A stretch of 64,000 nt of DNA from UBA1181 sp045639525 (GTDB lineage Bacteria; Bacteroidota; Bacteroidia; Bacteroidales; Paludibacteraceae). The stretch spans positions 15,580-79,579 of the forward strand of contig JAZUDI010000026.1 in the NCBI GenBank assembly GCA_045639525.1, in the 5' to 3' direction. The notes beneath the pieces are model-generated. The model saw nothing but the letters and a program-made list of their open reading frames with translations. It had not been told where the DNA came from and made no database searches. A program made the translations under genes and the position numbers. This document shows, one piece after another, positions 49,946-58,509 of this stretch (within the stretch, counting starts at the first letter, position 1; each line of letters starts with the position of its first letter).

Positions 49946-51784
49946 TTAGATTTCCCCTGCTTTCAGATCTTGGATGAATTGTCGGATGACTGGCATGCAC
50001 TCGTTAGGTGTGCCGCACTCCTTGACGCGTTTCTCCAATGGACACCAATCTGTCTTGGCTCTGTTTTCGATGAATTCCACCTCCTTCTCGAAGGTGACCT
50101 TCACGCCGTGCTCCTCCAACATCTTTTTGGCGGGTGTGCAGATGATGTGTGTGCGGATTTGTGATACGCCGCATTGGATAGCCAATGCCGCAGCACCCTT
50201 GCCGATGATCTTGTCCGCCAATAGCGCGCCTTGGGTGAAGTTGTCGCCGCTCTCCGCCAATTCGTAAAGATCCATCACGCCTCGTTTGCTGTAAGCCCTG
50301 ACCTCGTCTCCCTTGCCGATGACGCAGGAGTGGTTGCCCTCGTCCAGTTTCTTCATCAGAATGGCGAGGCGAGCGGCTGGACCTAAGTCGGCGCCATCCT
50401 TTTTGATGATTTCCACAAATTGGTCGATGCGCTGCATCTCCTTCGGTATATTGATGCGTTGAGGACAAGCCTCCAGACATTTGCCGCAACCGATGCAGTG
50501 GTTCGCTTGGCGTAGTTTAGGCACCTGTCGGTCGTAGCCTACCAAGAAAGCTTTGCGGGCCTCTTTGTATTGTTCGTTACCTCTCTCCTCGATTACTAAT
50601 CCTTCGTTGAGGCATTTGTTGTAGTGGGTGAATATGGTCGGAATGTCCAGACCGTAAGGGCAAGGCATACAATATTGGCAAGTGTTGCACGGCACAACGG
50701 GGTAGTTGGCGTAGATGTCCGCGATCTCGTAGAGGAGCTTCTCCTCCTCCTCGTTGATTGGAACCAAAGGGGAGTAGGTCTTGATGTTGTCTTGTAGGTG
50801 CTCCATGTAGGTCATACCGCTGATGACGGAGAGGATGCCGGGGAGTGTTCCCGCGAAGCGGAAGGCCCAAGAGGCGATGCTTGCGTCGGGATCTTGCTTT
50901 TTGAGCAACTCGGTGGCGTGGTTGTTGAGTTTGGCGAGGTTACCTCCCAAAAGAGGCTCCATCACGAAGGCTTTAATGCCTCGTTTGTCCAACTCGCCGT
51001 AGAGGTACTCTGAATTGGTGTTGCCTGGGTTGATCTTCTTGGCGTGGCTCCAGTCCACATAGTTGTGCTGGATCAATACGAAGTCCCAGTTGATTTCATC
51101 GTGTCTGGACAAAAGATAGTCGAAGACCCTGATATCTCCGTGGTAGGAGAATCCCAAATTTTTGATTCTGCCAGCTTTCCTCTCTTCCAATAGGAAGTCG
51201 AGCATACCGTTGTTCAGGTAGCGGTCGGAGAGCAGCTTCATGGAGTCTTCGCCGCCGCCCACCGAGTGGAGTAGGTAGTAGTCGATGTAATCCACCTGCA
51301 ACTCCTTGAAAGAGTTGTGGTACATCTCCAGAGATGCCTCTCTGGTATAGACGCCAAAGTTGGAGAGTTTGGTGGAGACTTTATATTCGCTTCTTTTGTG
51401 TCTGCTAAGGGCGATGCCGACAGCCTTTTCCGAACGGCCTTGGCAATAGGCAGGGGATGTGTCGAAGAGGTTGACGCCATGCGCGATGGCGTAGTCCACC
51501 AATCGGTTCACCTCCTCTTGGTCGATCTCGTTCTTGCTGTCCTCACGGCCGCTGACACCCATGGTCGTCGGGAGACGCATGCAACCGTAGGCCAAGATGG
51601 AGACATCTTCGCCGTGCGCGTCTTTTCTGTAGGTCATCTTGTCAGTGGGAATCTCTTGTGTGTTGGTGCCCTGCACCTTCTTTTCCTCCTCTTTGGAGCA
51701 ACTTGTCAATACGGCTGCGGTAGCCAATGTGGTGCCGCCCAATTTCTTGAGGAAATTTCTTCTTGAGATATCTCTGTTTTCCAT
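49946..51784 (-). CDS. Aldo/keto reductase with ferredoxin domain, DUF1893 tail and Tat signal
   Basis: A 612-residue protein in three parts. The N-terminus has a twin-arginine signal (SRRNFLKKLGG) followed by a possible lipobox (LTSC). Residues about 50-360 form an aldo/keto reductase barrel (GVNLFDTSPAYCQGRSEKAVG; SFGYHGD-like LGFSYHGD). Two ferredoxin-type cysteine sets follow: CNTCQYCMPCP and CIGCGKCLEACP. The last 150 residues match DUF1893 (GNHSCVIGKGDEVRAYSKRGVMDLYEL). It probably carries out electron transfer at the envelope; the substrate is unknown. Promoter candidate at 51836-51843. Confidence 0.87.
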   Translation of the reverse strand: MENRDISRRNFLKKLGGTTLATAAVLTSCSKEEEKKVQGTNTQEIPTDKMTYRKDAHGEDVSILAYGCMRLPTTMGVSGREDSKNEIDQEEVNRLVDYAIAHGVNLFDTSPAYCQGRSEKAVGIALSRHKRSEYKVSTKLSNFGVYTREASLEMYHNSFKELQVDYIDYYLLHSVGGGEDSMKLLSDRYLNNGMLDFLLEERKAGRIKNLGFSYHGDIRVFDYLLSRHDEINWDFVLIQHNYVDWSHAKKINPGNTNSEYLYGELDKRGIKAFVMEPLLGGNLAKLNNHATELLKKQDPDASIASWAFRFAGTLPGILSVISGMTYMEHLQDNIKTYSPLVPINEEEEKLLYEIADIYANYPVVPCNTCQYCMPCPYGLDIPTIFTHYNKCLNEGLVIEERGNEQYKEARKAFLVGYDRQVPKLRQANHCIGCGKCLEACPQRINIPKEMQRIDQFVEIIKKDGADLGPAARLAILMKKLDEGNHSCVIGKGDEVRAYSKRGVMDLYELAESGDNFTQGALLADKIIGKGAAALAIQCGVSQIRTHIICTPAKKMLEEHGVKVTFEKEVEFIENRAKTDWCPLEKRVKECGTPNECMPVIRQFIQDLKAGEI

Positions 51785-51835
51785 TTTTCCGTTTGTGATT
51801 TGTCCGGTACTTATTTATACTTGCAATTATTGCGT

Positions 51836-51843
51836 CAAAGATA
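51836..51843 (-). promoter_or_regulatory. Candidate -7 element for the aldo/keto reductase gene
   Basis: The minus strand reads TATCTTTG, a full match to TAnnTTTG, 52 bases before the ATG. Confidence 0.6.
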
Positions 51844-51897
51844 GAAATTTTAATTAAGAATTAAATCATATGAATTAAGAATTAATGTGATTACAAT

Positions 51898-51928
51898 TTT
51901 GTGGGGCGGAACGAAGTTATTAACTTTG
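51898..51928 (+). promoter_or_regulatory. Promoter of the agmatine operon
   Basis: TTTG at 51898-51901, 19 bases, TAACTTTG at 51921-51928. A full match to the Bacteroidetes consensus, with a leader of about 20 bases to the ATG at 51957. Confidence 0.75.
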
Positions 51929-51956
51929 GCGGATACAATGAAAATTATTGGAGAGT

Positions 51957-52979
51957 ATGGCATTATACCTACCCGCTGAATGGGCGCCCCAAAGTGGCGT
52001 AATGATAACTTGGCCCCACGAGGAGACCGATTGGGCCTATATGTTGGACGAGGCAGTAGCCTGTTTTACGGATATAGCCCGTGAAATATCCCGCAGAGAG
52101 CCTCTGCTGATCGTATGCAAGGATGAGGCGGCGGTGCGTGACGCTTTGGGCGACGCGATGAATGACAACATCACCTTCCGTGTGATGGAGACCAACGACA
52201 CTTGGGCCCGCGACCATGGCCCGATTACCGTCTTCAAAGATGGGGAACCTTGCCTTTATGACTTCCAATTCAATGGTTGGGGCATGAAGTTCGCCGCCAA
52301 TTTCGACAATCAGATCACCCGGAAATTGTATCACTCCAACACCTTCGAGAAGAGGGTGGAATACAAGAATTTATTGTATTATACATTGGAGGGAGGAAGC
52401 ATTGAGTCGGATGGCTGTGGTACGATTTTGACCACCGCCGAGTGCCTTCTTTCCCCTAACCGCAACGACCACCTATCGAAAGAAGAGGTGGAGGATTTCT
52501 TGAAAAAGAGCTTTGGCGCGAAGCGTGTTTTGTGGTTGGATCATGGTTACTTGGCAGGAGACGACACCGATAGCCATGTTGATACGTTGGCTCGCCTCTG
52601 TGATGAGAAGACCATCGCTTATGTGAAGTGTGACGATCCGAGCGACGAGCATTATGAGGCGTTGAAAAAGATGGAGGATGAGTTGAAGTCTTTCAAAGAT
52701 AATGAGGGAAACCCTTACCGTTTGGTCGCCTTGCCGATGGCGGATGGCCGATTTGAGGAGGAGTTCCGCCTCCCCGCCACTTATGCCAACTTCTTGATTA
52801 TGAATGGGGCGGTATTGATGCCGACCTACCGTTCAGAGAAGGATGCGGTCGCGATCGCCGCGTTGCAAACAGCGTTCCCCAATCGGGAAATCGTCGGGGT
52901 GGATTGCTCGGCGCTCATCCACCAACATGGCTCATTGCATTGTGTGACGATGCAATTGCCGGAAGGCGTGTTGGCCTGA
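51957..52979 (+). CDS. aguA: Agmatine deiminase
   Basis: 340 residues from the ATG at 51957 (MALYLPAEWAPQSG), behind a GGAGAG ribosome site; a TTG three codons earlier is less likely. It belongs to the guanidino-group-modifying family: NDTWARDHGP, LEGGSIESDGCGTIL, and the catalytic Cys near residue 328 in HQHGSLHCVTMQLPEG. It turns agmatine into N-carbamoylputrescine. The aguB gene follows after 31 bases. The arginine decarboxylase that makes agmatine is at 2485-3876. Confidence 0.95.
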   Translation: MALYLPAEWAPQSGVMITWPHEETDWAYMLDEAVACFTDIAREISRREPLLIVCKDEAAVRDALGDAMNDNITFRVMETNDTWARDHGPITVFKDGEPCLYDFQFNGWGMKFAANFDNQITRKLYHSNTFEKRVEYKNLLYYTLEGGSIESDGCGTILTTAECLLSPNRNDHLSKEEVEDFLKKSFGAKRVLWLDHGYLAGDDTDSHVDTLARLCDEKTIAYVKCDDPSDEHYEALKKMEDELKSFKDNEGNPYRLVALPMADGRFEEEFRLPATYANFLIMNGAVLMPTYRSEKDAVAIAALQTAFPNREIVGVDCSALIHQHGSLHCVTMQLPEGVLA

Positions 52980-53010
52980 ATTTTAGAAATTAATCATACT
53001 AAATAGATTT

Positions 53011-53886
53011 ATGAAGATAGGTTTGGTTCAGCAAAGTTGCACCTCTGATGTGAGGGCAAATGTGGAGAAACTGAAAAAGAATATAACCGAGTGTGCCCAA
53101 AAGGGTGCGGAGTTGGTGGTGTTGCAGGAGCTGCACAACTCGCTCTATTTCTGCCAGACGGAGGATACCGACTGCTTTGATTTGGCGGAGACGATCCCAG
53201 GTCCTTCGACGGAAGAATTTTCCGCTTTGGCGAAATCCTTGAAGATCGTGCTGGTGCTCTCTCTCTTCGAGAAGCGTGCGGCGGGTTTGTACCACAATAC
53301 CGCTGTGGTGATCGAAAAGGATGGTTCCATCGCGGGCAAGTACCGCAAGATGCACATCCCGGATGACCCAGCCTATTACGAGAAGTTCTATTTCACCCCA
53401 GGCGATTTGGGCTTCCAGCCCATCCAGACCAGTGTGGGCAAGTTGGGACTGATGGTTTGTTGGGATCAATGGTATCCGGAAGGCGCGCGCATGATGGCGC
53501 TTGCCGGGGCGGATATGCTGATCTATCCTACCGCTATTGGTTGGGAGAGCACCGATTCACAGGATGAGAAAGATCGTCAACTGGGCGCATGGATGACGGT
53601 TCAGCGTGGCCATGCCGTGGCGAATGGTCTCCCTGTCATCACGGTCAACCGTACCGGCGTGGAGAAGGATCCTTCGGGCGTGACCAATGGTATCCAGTTC
53701 TGGGGCAACAGTTTCGTAGCGGGACCGCAAGGCGAACTCTTGACTCAGTTTCCAAGCGACAAGGAGGAGAATAGGGTAGTGGAGGTCTCTATGACGCGTA
53801 GTGAGGATGTCCGTAGAATCTGGCCGTTCCTTCGTGATCGTCGCATTGAGTATTTCGGAGATTTGACGAAACGTTTTCGTGATTAA
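53011..53886 (+). CDS. aguB: N-carbamoylputrescine amidase
   Basis: A 291-residue nitrilase-fold amidase. The Glu-Lys-Cys triad is visible: LQELHNSLYF, KYRKMHIPDDP and LMVCWDQWYPE. The length and the DDPAYYEKFYFTPGD block match plant and bacterial N-carbamoylputrescine amidases. It releases putrescine, ammonia and CO2 from N-carbamoylputrescine. It is cotranscribed with aguA. Confidence 0.95.
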   Translation: MKIGLVQQSCTSDVRANVEKLKKNITECAQKGAELVVLQELHNSLYFCQTEDTDCFDLAETIPGPSTEEFSALAKSLKIVLVLSLFEKRAAGLYHNTAVVIEKDGSIAGKYRKMHIPDDPAYYEKFYFTPGDLGFQPIQTSVGKLGLMVCWDQWYPEGARMMALAGADMLIYPTAIGWESTDSQDEKDRQLGAWMTVQRGHAVANGLPVITVNRTGVEKDPSGVTNGIQFWGNSFVAGPQGELLTQFPSDKEENRVVEVSMTRSEDVRRIWPFLRDRRIEYFGDLTKRFRD

Positions 53887-53915
53887 TAGGTAGAATAAAA
53901 AATTTTGATGTAAAA

Positions 53916-54653
53916 ATGGATCAGATGGATAGTAAGGAAAAAGTTTGTGCGAGTGAAGGCATTGAGAGAGAAGTAAAGTCCAGTTCTCTGTTCCAACGTA
54001 AGATGTTGGGTATTTTGTGCGGTCTGTTAGCGCCTGCTTGCGTGTTGTTAGGAATGCTTGGTTCGGAAAACAACCTTGATGGATGGTATATGAGTATTAG
54101 TGCGACCTATTACGCCTCCTCCAAGATGTGTATGATCGGCCTGCTCTTCTCCGCGGCTGTTTTCTTTTTGAGTTATATCGCCGAAAAGTATGATTGGCGT
54201 GATGTTGTCATGTCGATTGTCCAGGCGGCAGGTTGTCTGGGTGTGGTAGCCTTCCCTTGCAAGACGCCGGGTGTGCCCGAGACGGTAGGTTTGTTCAACT
54301 TGCCTCTTGCCACCAGTAATATCATCCATACGGCCTCTGCGGCTGTGCTGTTCGTCGCTTTCGCCGTGAACATCCTCTTCCTTTTTACGCGAGGCCACGA
54401 GGACACCAATGAGATGAAGCGTAAGAGAAACCGTATTTACCGTATTTGCGGATGTGTGATATTGGCTTTCTGCATCATTCAGGCTTTGACCGCGACGCCT
54501 GTGTTTGATTGGGTTCCCGCATGGTTCCCGCTCACTTGGCTGAACGAGTTTGTGATGCTCTCTGCCTTCGCTGTGGCTTGGTTGGTGAAGGCCGAGATGT
54601 TCTCGTCGCTCAATGATAAGGAAGACCAGGGTAGAAAGCCTGCGGTGCGATAG
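53916..54653 (+). CDS. Multi-pass membrane protein, DUF998-like
   Basis: A 245-residue protein with about six hydrophobic segments (MLGILCGLLAPACVLLGML; MIGLLFSAAVFFLSYIA; VVMSIVQAAGCLGVVAFPC; ASAAVLFVAFAVNILFLF; ICGCVILAFCIIQALTA; FVMLSAFAVAWLV). The layout resembles DUF998 proteins but I cannot assign a function. It starts 29 bases after aguB and may be in the same operon, which would suggest a link to polyamines only by position. The next promoter, for the leucine operon, lies at 54706. Confidence 0.75.
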   Translation: MDQMDSKEKVCASEGIEREVKSSSLFQRKMLGILCGLLAPACVLLGMLGSENNLDGWYMSISATYYASSKMCMIGLLFSAAVFFLSYIAEKYDWRDVVMSIVQAAGCLGVVAFPCKTPGVPETVGLFNLPLATSNIIHTASAAVLFVAFAVNILFLFTRGHEDTNEMKRKRNRIYRICGCVILAFCIIQALTATPVFDWVPAWFPLTWLNEFVMLSAFAVAWLVKAEMFSSLNDKEDQGRKPAVR

Positions 54654-54705
54654 AAATTTATCCGTTCGTTTTTGGTGAAAATCAATGTTTTTTGCCATAA
54701 AAAAA

Positions 54706-54737
54706 TTTGGACATTATCTAAAAACACCCTAAATTTG
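54706..54737 (+). promoter_or_regulatory. Promoter of the leucine operon
   Basis: TTTG at 54706-54709, 20 bases, TAAATTTG at 54730-54737: a full match to the consensus. The start is predicted near 54744, giving a leader of about 225 bases before leuA. Confidence 0.8.
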
Positions 54738-54788
54738 TGTCGTTTTAATGGAGGCTCCACGAAGGGGCTGATTTGAAAGATTAGATAT

Positions 54789-54839
54789 ATGAATTTTGTC
54801 ATTAACATACACATTTTGTTGCTTCTCTTGCAAAAGTAA
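54789..54839 (+). CDS. leuL: Leucine operon leader peptide
   Basis: A 16-residue ORF, MNFVINIHILLLLLQK, with five consecutive Leu codons (TTG TTG CTT CTC TTG at 54816-54830), preceded by Val and Ile codons, all branched-chain amino acids. It lies about 45 bases after the predicted transcription start and just before a terminator upstream of leuA. That is the layout of a classic attenuator leader: with scarce charged tRNA-Leu the ribosome stalls on the Leu run and the terminator does not form. It is too short for gene finders, and the role is inferred from sequence. Confidence 0.82.
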   Translation: MNFVINIHILLLLLQK

Positions 54840-54890
54840 GGGAGAGTGGGGATGTGTATATCGATATTTTAAAGCCTTTCTCACTTTCCC
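54823..54890 (+). promoter_or_regulatory. Leucine attenuator: 1:2 and 2:3 pairings
   Basis: Segment 2 is GGGAGAGTGGGG (54840-54851). Its first part pairs with the Leu-codon segment 54823-54829 (7 pairs, three wobbles), the protector form. The whole of it pairs with TCTCACTTTCCC (54879-54890), 12 pairs with three wobbles, the antiterminator form. The second pairing uses bases of the left arm and loop of the terminator at 54871-54912, so the two exclude each other. Confidence 0.75.
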
Positions 54891-54912
54891 GGTGTGAAAG
54901 GCTTTCTTTTTT
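54871..54912 (+). terminator. Attenuator terminator before leuA
   Basis: AAAGCCTTTCTCAC at 54871-54884 pairs with GTGTGAAAGGCTTT at 54892-54905 (one mismatch), followed by CTTTTTT. It lies 55 bases before the leuA ATG, downstream of the promoter, so it must be bypassed for the operon to be read. Confidence 0.88.
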
Positions 54913-54967
54913 GTTATGACACGGTTCGGAATCTAAAAAAAATGAGTAAAAATAAAACACAAAAGAT

Positions 54968-56470
54968 ATGAGCGATAGATTATTTATTTTTGACACCACT
55001 TTACGTGACGGCGAGCAAGTGCCTGGCTGTCAGTTAAATACGGTGGAGAAGATCCAGGTTGCCAAGCAACTTGAGATTTTAGGTGTTGATGTGATCGAGG
55101 CGGGATTCCCTATTTCCAGCCCTGGTGATTTCAACTCAGTGATCGAAATTTCCAAGGCCGTTACATGGCCTACCATTTGCGCGTTGACCCGTGCGGTGGA
55201 GAAGGACATCGACGTTGCGGCTGACGCTTTGAAATTCGCGAAGCACAAGAGAATCCATACGGGTATCGGTACCTCTGAGTCTCATATCCGTTACAAGTTC
55301 AACTCTACACCAGAGGAGATCATCGAGCGTGCGGTCGCTGCTGTAAAGTATGCGAAGCGTTACGTGGAGGATGTGGAGTTCTACGCCGAGGACGCTGGCC
55401 GTACCGACAACGAATACCTTGCCCGCGTGGTGGAGGCTGTTGTGAAGGCGGGCGCCACAGTCGTGAATATTCCTGATACGACTGGTTTCCGTATTCCTAA
55501 CGAGTATGGAGAGAAGATCAAATATTTGATGGAGCATGTGGATGGCTTGTCAGCAGGCAAGGCGATCCTCTCTACCCACTGCCACAACGACTTGGGTATG
55601 GCGACTGCCAACACCATCGCGGGAGCGATCAACGGAGCCCGTCAGGTGGAGGTTACCATCAACGGTATCGGTGAACGTGCGGGTAACACTTCCCTTGAGG
55701 AGGTGGCTATGATTTTTAAGACGCACCCTGATCTTGGTATCGAGACCAATATCAACACCACCAAGATTTACCAAACCAGCCGCATGGTTTCCAGCTTGAT
55801 GAACATGCCGGTTCAACCCAACAAGGCGATTGTCGGAAAGAATGCCTTCGCGCACTCATCCGGTATTCACCAAGATGGCGTGTTGAAGAATGCGGGTACC
55901 TACGAGATCATGGATCCTAAGGAGGTGGGTATCGACGATAACGCGATCGTACTTACCGCCCGTAGTGGACGTGCCGCTTTGAAGCACCGTCTCCACGTAT
56001 TAGGTGTCGAGATGGAGGGCGAGAAGCTCGACCGTACCTACCAAGAGTTCCTGAAGTTGGCTGATAAGAAGAAAGAGGTGAACGACGATGATATCCTTGT
56101 ATTGGCAGGTGCCGATAGGGCGACTACCCACAGCATCAAGCTCGATTTCCTTCAAGTTACCAGTGGATTGGGCACTCGTCCGGTGGCAAGCATCGGTTTG
56201 GATATCGCCGGCGAGAAGTTCGAGGCTGCCGCAACCGGTAATGGTCCGGTGGACGCCGCCATTAAGGCTTTGAAGGTGATCATCAAGCGCGAGATGGTGC
56301 TCAAGGAGTTCACGATCCAAGCGATCAACAAGGGAAGCGATGATGTGGCGAAAGTTCACATGCAAGTGGAGTTCGATGGCTCGGTTTACTACGGATTTGG
56401 TGCGGGAACTGATATTGTGACTGCTTCCGTCGAGGCGTACATCGATTGTATTAATAAGTTTAGAAAGTAA
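54968..56470 (+). CDS. leuA: 2-isopropylmalate synthase
   Basis: A 500-residue enzyme, full length. The catalytic barrel starts with FDTTLRDGEQVPGC and has THCHNDLGMATANT with the metal-binding HxH. A C-terminal regulatory (LeuA dimer) domain from about residue 380 (LDFLQVTSGLGTRPVAS) suggests leucine feedback. It condenses 2-oxoisovalerate and acetyl-CoA. It is the first gene of a five-gene operon controlled by the attenuator upstream. leuC follows after 15 bases. Confidence 0.95.
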   Translation: MSDRLFIFDTTLRDGEQVPGCQLNTVEKIQVAKQLEILGVDVIEAGFPISSPGDFNSVIEISKAVTWPTICALTRAVEKDIDVAADALKFAKHKRIHTGIGTSESHIRYKFNSTPEEIIERAVAAVKYAKRYVEDVEFYAEDAGRTDNEYLARVVEAVVKAGATVVNIPDTTGFRIPNEYGEKIKYLMEHVDGLSAGKAILSTHCHNDLGMATANTIAGAINGARQVEVTINGIGERAGNTSLEEVAMIFKTHPDLGIETNINTTKIYQTSRMVSSLMNMPVQPNKAIVGKNAFAHSSGIHQDGVLKNAGTYEIMDPKEVGIDDNAIVLTARSGRAALKHRLHVLGVEMEGEKLDRTYQEFLKLADKKKEVNDDDILVLAGADRATTHSIKLDFLQVTSGLGTRPVASIGLDIAGEKFEAAATGNGPVDAAIKALKVIIKREMVLKEFTIQAINKGSDDVAKVHMQVEFDGSVYYGFGAGTDIVTASVEAYIDCINKFRK

Positions 56471-56485
56471 TATAAATATATTGTA

Positions 56486-57877
56486 ATGGCTAATACATTA
56501 TTTGACAAAATTTGGGATGCCCATGTGGTGTCTCAGGTGGAAGATGGTCCTACCCAATTATACATCGACCGTCTTTATTGCCATGAGGTAACCACTCCTC
56601 AGGCTTTCGATACACTTAGAGATAAGGGCATCAAGCCTTTCCGTCCTGATCACATTGTGGCTATGCCAGATCACAATACGCCTTCCGACCAACAAGAGGT
56701 GATCAACGATCCTGTAGGTCGTAAGCAGGTGGAGACGTTGAAGGCGAACTGCGAGCAATTCGGCATCAAGCACTTCGGAATGGGCTCCAAGGATAATGGT
56801 ATTATCCACGTTGTTGGACCTGAGAAGGCGTTGTCTTTGCCAGGCATGACCATTGTATGCGGCGACTCCCATACCTCTACCCACGGTGCGGTAGGTGCTA
56901 TCGCGATGGGTATCGGTACCAGCGAGGTGGCGCAAGTGATGGCTTCCCAATGTATCCTTCAATCAAAGCCTAAGACCATGCGAATCAACATCGAGGGAAC
57001 TTTGAAACCTGGTGTTACCGCAAAGGACGTGGCGCTTTACATCATGGCGCAAATGACTACTTCCGGCGCTACCGGTTATGCGGTGGAGTATGCTGGTAGT
57101 ACCATCCGCAATATGTCTATGGAGGGTCGTTTGACACTCTCCAACCTCTCTATCGAGATGGGTTCCCGCGCTGGTTTGATCGCTCCGGACGAGATCACGT
57201 TCGCCTACTTGAAGGGACGTGAGTACGCTCCTAAGGGCGCCGAGTGGGACAAGGCTGTTGAGGCTTGGAAGAAGCTGAAGAGCGACGACAACGCCGTATT
57301 CGACAAAGAGGTGACTTACAAGGCGGAGGACATCGCTCCTCGTATCACATACGGAACAAACCCAGGCGCTGGTATCGCGATCGACGAGTGCATCCCTACG
57401 CTTGACGGTATGTCTGACACGGAGAAGGAACAATTCCTTGGCATGCTTGATTATATGCAATTCAAGCCAGGACAAAAGTTGGAGGGTACTCCTGTCGATT
57501 ATGTATTCTTGGGCGCATGTACCAATGGCCGTATCGAAGACTTCCGCGCTTTCGCTTCCGTTGTGAAGGGAAAGAAGAAGGCTGCTAACGTAGTGGCTTG
57601 GTTGGTGCCTGGATCATGGTTGGTACGCCAACAAATCATCGACGAGGGAATCGATAAGGTGTTGGAGGAGGCTGGCTTTGAGCTCCGTCTTCCTTCTTGC
57701 TCATCTTGCTTGGCGATGAACCCAGACAAGGTGCCTGCCGGAAAACTTTCCATCTCAACCAGCAACCGTAACTTCGTAGGACGTCAAGGACCAGGCGCGC
57801 GCACCATCCTTGCCTCTCCACTTGTTGTTGCGGCATCTGCTATCACTGGAGTAATCACTGACCCAAGAAAAATTTAA
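56486..57877 (+). CDS. leuC: 3-isopropylmalate dehydratase, large subunit
   Basis: A 463-residue aconitase-family subunit. The three [4Fe-4S] cysteines are seen in the FLGACTNGRIEDFRA block and the SCSSCLAMNPD block; GDSHTSTHGAVGAIAMGIG holds active-site residues. With LeuD it isomerises 2- to 3-isopropylmalate. It lies between leuA and leuD with gaps of 15 and 5 bases. Confidence 0.96.
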   Translation: MANTLFDKIWDAHVVSQVEDGPTQLYIDRLYCHEVTTPQAFDTLRDKGIKPFRPDHIVAMPDHNTPSDQQEVINDPVGRKQVETLKANCEQFGIKHFGMGSKDNGIIHVVGPEKALSLPGMTIVCGDSHTSTHGAVGAIAMGIGTSEVAQVMASQCILQSKPKTMRINIEGTLKPGVTAKDVALYIMAQMTTSGATGYAVEYAGSTIRNMSMEGRLTLSNLSIEMGSRAGLIAPDEITFAYLKGREYAPKGAEWDKAVEAWKKLKSDDNAVFDKEVTYKAEDIAPRITYGTNPGAGIAIDECIPTLDGMSDTEKEQFLGMLDYMQFKPGQKLEGTPVDYVFLGACTNGRIEDFRAFASVVKGKKKAANVVAWLVPGSWLVRQQIIDEGIDKVLEEAGFELRLPSCSSCLAMNPDKVPAGKLSISTSNRNFVGRQGPGARTILASPLVVAASAITGVITDPRKI

Positions 57878-57882
57878 GAGAC

Positions 57883-58509
57883 ATGGCTAAAGAAAAATTC
57901 GATATTATTCAGTCAACTTGTATTCCTATCGAGATTGACAATAACAATACAGATAACATCATCCCAGCACGTTATCTTGCGTTTACCACACGCGACCCTA
58001 AGTTTTATGGCGACGCGTTCATGCATGACCTTCGTTACGACGCTAACAACGAGCCTATCGCTGATTTTGTCATGAACAAGCCTGAGTATTCGGCAGCGCC
58101 TAGTAAGGGAATCCACGAGATTATCGTGGGTGGCCAAAACTGGGGTTCCGGTTCCAGCCGTGAGCATGCGGCTTGGGCAATCGCGGGTTATGGCGTGAGA
58201 GTTGTGATCTCAAATAGTTTCGCGGACATCCACAGAAACAACTTGCTTAACTGCTTCGTTCTTCCTGTGATCGTAAGCCGCGAGTTCCAACTCGAACTCT
58301 TCCAAAGCATCGCTAAGGACCCTAAGACGGAAGTTAAGGTGGATTTGCCTAACCAAACAGTCACCAATATGGCCACTGGAAAAAGCGAGAAGTTCGAAAT
58401 CAACGGCTACAAGAAGTATTGCTTGATGAACGCCCTTGATGACATCGATTTCTTGCTTGAGAATACGGCTAAGATTGAAGCATGGGAAAAGAAGCAGGCA
58501 AACGCATAA
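57883..58509 (+). CDS. leuD: 3-isopropylmalate dehydratase, small subunit
   Basis: A 208-residue partner of LeuC. The motif GGQNWGSGSSREHAAWAI, the mobile swivel-domain loop, and VVISNSFADIHRNNLLNC are typical. The length is normal. It starts 5 bases after leuC, and the next gene overlaps its end by 28 bases, so translational coupling is likely. Confidence 0.95.
   Translation: MAKEKFDIIQSTCIPIEIDNNNTDNIIPARYLAFTTRDPKFYGDAFMHDLRYDANNEPIADFVMNKPEYSAAPSKGIHEIIVGGQNWGSGSSREHAAWAIAGYGVRVVISNSFADIHRNNLLNCFVLPVIVSREFQLELFQSIAKDPKTEVKVDLPNQTVTNMATGKSEKFEINGYKKYCLMNALDDIDFLLENTAKIEAWEKKQANA

Noticed and set aside
54802..54999. Minus-strand 65-codon frame across the leucine leader
   Set aside because: It is the reverse of the attenuator and the start of leuA; no promoter or ribosome site.
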